Of a DNA stretch of 64,000 nt, positions 58,639 through 64,000 are shown in pieces. The notes beneath the pieces were generated by a model, which was not told the DNA's origin, did no database searches, and saw only the letters and a program-made list of their open reading frames with translations. The translations under genes were made by a program, and so were the position numbers. Numbering within the stretch: the stretch's first letter is position 1; every line of letters begins with the position of its first letter. Origin of the DNA: Myrica gale (lineage: Eukaryota > Streptophyta > Magnoliopsida > Fagales > Myricaceae); NCBI GenBank assembly GCA_963930655.1, contig OZ005621.1, forward strand, positions 16,169,001 through 16,233,000, read 5' to 3'.

Positions 58639-59515
58639 GAGAGAATTAGGGGAGTTAGAGGGCAGCTAAGATGAAAGGGGGGAATAAGGGTTGCGTATAA
58701 GTGCGTTTGGGGGCATCGATCTTGCATATGTTTGGTAAACCCTCCATGCGAAATGCGAGCTTGGGGTTTGGTGGAGATGGGCTTTTGTCACTGTATACCA
58801 CAGTCAACGTCTGCACTCTCTGTATTGAGCGAGGAAGGTTTGATGGGGGCGTGATTTGATACCTCAAGTCTTCGACTGGTAGATAAGGAAGTGATCGACT
58901 GCAGGTTGTTCCTTAACGGAATCCGCTGCCCAATCAATTATACTCAAGCAGATATCCCCAATCTGACTGCGGACTGAGCGAGGAGAATTTGACTGAAAGG
59001 TGCTAGCACGTGTGTCACTCACCATCGTCTTCTCAATATGTAATTTTCTTAGAGTATGCCCAATGGTAAGAGCTTACACCTACGGAAAGTACTTCTCTTA
59101 ATAAAATTTTCTCTAATAGTTGTTTCCGAAGCAAATGTTCGCGTTCTTCATCCAATTTTGTTGGTTGAAACACCATTCATTTCCCTGCATATATGCCGGA
59201 AGTTGAAGCTAGCATCGATCGATCATTCACGTACGAATGGTGAGGATAATTTCATCCAATCAATCGTGCAATCCTAAGGCCATCACATTAATTACAAGCT
59301 AGCTAGGCTCCGTCTGGGGTACGGAGAAAGAGCAGCTAGCAAGCATGTGCATGATGGGCCGGGGATGATTTTGGAAAAAAGTATCACCAACAGTGTGGAC
59401 GCCACCACGCATTCATAATTGATCTTCCATAGTGTTGTCAATTCCATGGCTACTTCCGTCATCTTCTTCTCCGTCAGGCTCATCAGTGTCCAGCATAAGT
59501 AACTGCCCAAAATAC
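58639..59515. other. LAR upstream region
   Basis: Presumed promoter. It includes a palindromic G-box and no convincing gene. Confidence 0.4.
59007..59012. promoter_or_regulatory. G-box CACGTG upstream of LAR
   Basis: Perfect CACGTG about 470 bp before the LAR start. bHLH partners of MYB factors that drive flavan-3-ol genes bind such sites; function here is inferred. Confidence 0.35.
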
Positions 59516-59668
59516 CAAATTAAAGGGTTTCCAACATTTTTGTGGAGTTCTTTGTTCTAGTTTTTGAGGTCCTCCTTGTAAGGCATTAGGTTTCTTTTTC
59601 TACTTGGGCTAGGTCCATCTTGTATAGCTTTTGGAAATCAATACACTTACCAGTTATCTAAAAAAACC
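59516..59668 (+). mobile_element. Possible LINE 3' tail
   Basis: T-rich sequence ending AATACACTTACCAGTTATCT then AAAAAA, in the style of a LINE 3' UTR with a short tail. No coding portion remains. Weak call. Confidence 0.3.
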
Positions 59669-60320
59669 ATCGAGTATATAACTGACCTAATTGAGACTAC
59701 AACCAGACTTTAGCTAAATGTGTTTTGAATTTATTCGAGATCAGAAAATTAAGCATTAATTAAATTTTCTCTAGCTAGCTAGAAATTAACTGACTAAATT
59801 ATAACTTGACCATGATGTTTGAGCTCAAGTTAATGAAAAAACTTGATACAACGATTTAAGTCATGATTCGACAACGTGCCCCACATTCACCCACGAATGT
59901 GGAATTTCACTATGTTAAAATTATATTAAAACCCTAATTGTAGAAAAATTGGAAATTAAGTTCCAATAATTTGCTCGCTGTATCCCTTCCCATATAGTAG
60001 TTCTTAATTAATATATGAGCCACTTGTTCCAAAGTTCTTGATTTTAAAATATTGGAGTGTGATCAACGCAGCTAGCTACCTTCTAGTTTTCCACCTAATT
60101 GGTATATACACGTTCGAACATTTTCTCCTCTAAGTAATGTTCCGACAACTTTTGGGGTATGAAAATTATTGTCCCCCACTATATATGGGTACAAGTATAT
60201 TTGGTTTCTGTTTTTGGTAATCAATTATAGAATAGACATGGCCCATAAAAAGATAAAAAAAAATGCGTATAACCCAAACAAGAAATCGATCTGGCTACAT
60301 CATCAGAAAGCAATTGCCTA
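59669..60320. other. AT-rich spacer
   Basis: No gene or repeat structure I can support. Confidence 0.4.
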
Positions 60321-60560
60321 ATGTATATATTTTATGCGAGAGCTAGGGGTTTTCCAAACTTAATTTGGAACACTATCGAAACTGTTGTTCGAGGGAAGCG
60401 AATTGGCGATCATGTATTGTTTGTGCAAGAACTATTTCGGAATTACCACAGAGATAAAGGTTCTTTGATCACGATGTGTTATGAAAGTGGACATTGTGAA
60501 GGCCTACATGACAAATGATCGATTGGGACTTTTTGCTGAATAGCTTGAGGAGTATGCTTT
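60321..60560 (+). mobile_element. LINE reverse-transcriptase fragment
   Basis: A frame reading RIGDHVLFVQELFRNYHRDK followed, after a frameshift, by MKVDIVKAY matches the early RT blocks of plant non-LTR elements (N-x-x-LAQEL and K-x-DI-x-KA-[FY]D). Only about 80 codons survive. It appears to belong to a different LINE copy from those in the introns. Confidence 0.6.
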
Positions 60561-60829
60561 TTTCCCAACCTGTTTTGCAGTGGATCTCTCATAGTATTTC
60601 CACCACCAGTTTCTCTGTTGTTGTGACAGGAATAAATATTCAAGATCGCTAAGGAGTAGAGAAATGAGAATAAAATTAGGAATCACATAAACACCAAGAT
60701 TTAAGAAGAAATTCAGTATAAGAAAAGTGGAGTACAAAGAGTGATAATAAATAACTAAAGTCCAAAGCCCCAATTTTCTCACACAAAAGAGATGTGAATT
60801 AACTACAAGAATGTCAGACCATACTTCTC
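60561..60829. other. Possible LTR-like piece next to the Copia remnant
   Basis: Minus-strand text with GTGTGAGAAAATTGGGGC and TTATTTATTATCACTC has the look of retrotransposon non-coding DNA. No paired copy in the window, so not called firmly. Confidence 0.3.
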
Positions 60830-61701
60830 TTCTAGAGTCTTCAACTCAATCGCAATTGATGAAGACCGATTCACAAAATATCAAACTGTATTAATGACTA
60901 TTTCAACTCAAAAGGTCATAGAAAATCCGACATTAGAAAGCATACAACATGTTCTCTCTAAGAGAGTATTATTCATTTGTTTAGTAACTCCATTATGCTA
61001 TGGAGTATGTCTAACTGTACTGTCTAACAATGTTTTCATTCTTGCAGAATTCATCAAAGTAACCTCCATAAAGTTTCATGTTCTTTCTAGTTTGTTTCTC
61101 TATTAGAGCCTTTCAATGCTTGAAAGTGACAAAAGCTTCACTTTTGTTCTTCAAAAAAATAGGGCAAGACTTTCTGCAAATAGTCATCAATAAATGTGAG
61201 GAGAGATATCGAGCACCACCTTTAGACGAAATATGAGAGGGACCCTAGAGATCAGAGTGAATATAATCTATCGTACCATTGATTATGTGGATTGTTGTAT
61301 TGAACCTGATTCTACATTACTTTCCAAAGAGAATGCTCACAAAAGACAAGCTTTGTAGTCTTCTGATCAAAAAACAAACCTTACCTACTCAAAATGCTCA
61401 TACATTAATAATTGCTCACTCATATGGCCCAACCGTATATGCCATAGTTTGGTAGTGTCTGAATCTAGGCTATTTGAAGATGACACGCAATTGAACCTGT
61501 CATCATTCTGACTTGAAGAAAATAAAGGTCATCGATCTTTTTATCCTTCATCACCACCAAAGAGCCTTTGACTCTAATAATTCCACCTTCACATGAATAC
61601 CGATAGCCAAGGGAGTCCAAATTTTCCAAAGAAATAAGATTTTTCGTCAAATCTAGTATATGTGGGACATCATTTAGAGTCCTCACAATGATGTTGTGCA
61701 T
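60830..61701 (-). mobile_element. Copia gag-pre-integrase/integrase remnant
   Basis: Minus-strand frame 61701-61465 reads VRTLNDVPHILDLTKNLISL and YSCEGGIIRVKGSLVVMK, the pre-integrase region of Copia polyproteins. Past a frameshift the text continues WHIRLGHMSEQ (about 61440) and integrase-like HNGVTKQMNNTLLERT (about 60950). Many stops. No LTRs found on either side. Confidence 0.8.
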
Positions 61702-62318
61702 CTTGATTAATTTTCCCTACTTAGCTTTCAAAAGTTAACCACAAACAATAAAAAAAGGCCAAATAGTCAAAAATCTAAAGAGAAAAAAAAACCAAGAAAA
61801 ATAATAAAAAATTAACAGATGAGAAAAAATAAGAGCTGCATATAATAATGGAGTAGGGGGTACGTAGGGTACTTCTGCCACCACGTCCCGGCCTGCTCCT
61901 CCTGTTGGCGCTGCATGGTGACCGATATGGAGATGGACTTTGAGCGACAAGGGACATATATAGTACTCCGCGGCTTGTTCACAGCTTAATTTGCCAGAGG
62001 CCGAGATGGAGCTGCTCGTATTAATAGGGATCATCGTTTCAAAATATTATTGCTGCAAAATGAAATGAGAATGTGGTTGCACCTAAAGCTATTAGAAGCA
62101 CTACTAATTACAAGACTTAATGGCTTCAACCTGAATGTGTTATATAAAGCGATCTTCTCAATGACTTTTAAGTGCTTCCAATTTTGCTTGCTAGCTTTTA
62201 TCTTGTACTAGTCTTTTCCGAGAGGAGTAATTCCTACGCAATTATGCATGAAGATATTTGATTCAAAGTCTTCCTCGACCTCAAACTCAACAAAATATCG
62301 ACGGCTTTATGTAGTATA
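61702..62318. other. Spacer before the nested hAT elements
   Basis: Contains a moderately GC-rich stretch (61855-61990) with short minus-strand open frames that show no recognisable domain. Confidence 0.35.
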
Positions 62319-62342
62319 CAGGGGCGGCTCCAACTATAGGCA

Positions 62343-63659
62343 CATCGGCGGAGGGAGGGGGGGCGAACCGGGGCCATTGCCCCGGTTGGCTCCCCCCAAA
62401 AATTTGTTTTACATGTATTTTTTTTTTATTAGGTTTGCCCCCCTTGGCCAAATAAAAATTATGTTTGCCCCCCTTGCCTGCCTAGATGAATCAGCCCGCC
62501 CCCCTTAAAACCCAAGCAGCCCAATACCTCAAAATCAAATTAAAAGAATAAGCAGAGAGATATTTATTTATGTCAAAATTTGAAATCCTATATTAACTTG
62601 TCGACGTTGTCGTGAATTTTGCGACGAATATTTCATATACTTCTCCTGATTCCTGATAATCGTTGTGTGTTGTAATAATTGAAATAAATGTTTTCACTAT
62701 TCTAGTACTGATTTTTTTTGTTCTTTTGTCTTTTATGTTGGACTTGGTTGAGAATTTGGATATCGCAAATACTGAGAAAGGGGGTGGTGTGCTCTTATTG
62801 GATAAGTGATAATTCAATTATTCAAGTGTGTTGCGTGTCCATCTTTACTTACTAGAAATCATTGGTTATATCATTTTATTGTCACTATCATCATCTAATT
62901 TTATATGTCTGACTTCTCCACAATTTATGAAAATCCAAAGTTGAAGTAAGACTCATTTTCATCTATCTTTTGTTTGTTTAGGTCTGCTTTTTCATAGCCC
63001 ATGAGATTAACTTGTTTTTAATTGTCTTTCTCTAAAAGTGGAACTTCTTTTCCATTGTAATTTGTGACGTTTGGATCAAGTTATAAATCTATTTCTTCAA
63101 AATTTTAGTCATTAATTTAGCCAAGTAATGGGCACTTTGAACTACGATTTTTTTGTTTTCTCATTTTGTAAGGGGAGTAGAATAGTTATTTGGATGTTAA
63201 GATTGAACTTTTTGTCTAAATTTTTTTTTTCTATTATCATTTACCAAGTATGTATTTTCTCCTTGCAATTTCGGGTTATTTTATTGTTGATAGAGATTCC
63301 ACTCTTGAGAAGCTCGTGTTCAATAGTACTGTCACACTAAAAAAACTATAGCAAGGGTGAGAAGTATTTTTATGCTATTGGAACCTGGATTCTTTTTGAA
63401 CTTTGGATAATTTGGCTTCTTTTTTCAATATGCTTCGATTTGCTATTGTTTCTTTCAAGAATAATAGAAATACAGTAATTGTTTATTTTTTCTCATTTAT
63501 ATGTTATGTTTTCTTTTTACAGATCCCAACAAATTCAGCAGGACTTATTGAGCATAGGACACATTCTTTCTGGCAACAAAAATAAGTACTTCATTCATGG
63601 AAGTAAAAAATTATATTGCTGAAAATACTTTATTTCATTTATGTGTTTTTTTTTACAAA

Positions 63660-63714
<55 letters not shown>

Positions 63715-63962
63715 CTTTTGTTTGTGTGATTAGTTGATGCTCTATTGGTGTCTTGAACAACAAGAATTTAATCTTTAATGTCACCTCTCAGTATCAGCAA
63801 ATAGTACGGTACGTGTATTTCAATATTTTAGTGTTTTTAGTCCTTAATTTTTTTTATTTATACTCTTAAGACATTTTTTTGCATTAAGTAGTAAAAATTT
63901 TTTTTTGTCATTTTTCCTTAAAAGTTTGCCCCCCATTAGTTGGGTTTCTGGCTCCGCCACTG
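62343..63962. mobile_element. Inner hAT-type element inserted in the outer one
   Basis: 1620 bp with inverted ends CATCGGCGGAGGGAG (left) and CTGGCTCCGCCACTG (right; complement CAGTGGCGGAGCCAG) and perfect 8-bp target duplications TATAGGCA (62335-62342 and 63963-63970). TTTGCCCCCC blocks near both ends are sub-terminal repeats. The interior is AT-rich with no recognisable transposase, so it is non-autonomous. Confidence 0.9.
63662..63710. repeat. (AT)n microsatellite
   Basis: About 24 uninterrupted AT repeats inside the inner hAT element. Confidence 0.95.
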
Positions 63963-64000
63963 TATAGGCAGGGTAGGCCGTTGCCTAAGGCCCCCAAAAT

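Larger units (their letters stand above)
62319..64000. mobile_element. Outer hAT element, runs off the window
   Basis: The left end CAGGGGCGGCTCCAACTATA at 62319, rejoined after the inner element with GGGTAGGCCGTTGCCTAAGG (63971-63990), is a typical plant hAT terminus followed by GCCCCCAAAAT. Only its first 50 or so bases are in the window, split by the inner insertion. The rest lies beyond base 64000. Confidence 0.65.

Noticed and set aside
59292..59510. 72-codon minus-strand frame upstream of LAR
   Set aside because: Contains hydrophobic text but no recognisable family and no splice or promoter context.

Overview
The window looks like nuclear DNA of a eudicot plant. It is AT-rich, its genes carry many GT-AG introns, the intergenic space is packed with plant-type transposons, and the gene families (BRC1-type TCP factor, leucoanthocyanidin reductase) are plant-specific. 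I cannot name the species. A leucoanthocyanidin reductase gene fits a plant that makes catechin-type flavan-3-ols.

Layout: (1) 986-2322, minus strand, an apparently intact two-exon BRC1/TCP18-like transcription factor gene. (2) 5.1-16.1 kb, a repeat block: an internally deleted Ty1/Copia element with both LTRs, a possible solo LTR, a truncated minus-strand Ty3/Gypsy element, a SINE with a 13-bp target duplication, several foldback MITEs and a Mutator-like (Pack-MULE-type) element with a perfect 9-bp target duplication. (3) 16.8-27.9 kb, plus strand, a copy of the DNA mismatch-repair gene MSH2 that keeps its introns and an E2F-type promoter site but carries frameshifts, stops and no last exon; a LINE sits in its third intron. 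(4) 28.6-34.8 kb, a second repeat block rich in Mutator-type MITEs around a MULE transposase remnant, then a hAT-type element. (5) 36.2-50.5 kb, plus strand, an intact 14-exon gene for a 468-residue membrane protein with a TMEM185-like (Fragile-X-F) region and a C-terminal RING finger; its introns hold Copia, MITE and LINE fragments. (6) 51.1-58.5 kb, minus strand, an intact five-exon leucoanthocyanidin reductase gene (355 aa) whose third intron holds two Mutator-like elements, one carrying a gene fragment and the other split by a hAT MITE. (7) 59-64 kb, LINE and Copia remnants, then one hAT element inserted inside another, the outer one running off the window.

The genes are unrelated in function and there is no operon-like logic: a shoot-branching regulator, a dead DNA-repair gene copy, a membrane RING protein and a flavonoid enzyme lie side by side. 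No new molecular system was found. The most informative content is the decayed MSH2 copy, two gene-fragment-carrying MULE-like elements, and a set of insertions dated relative to one another by clean target-site duplications.
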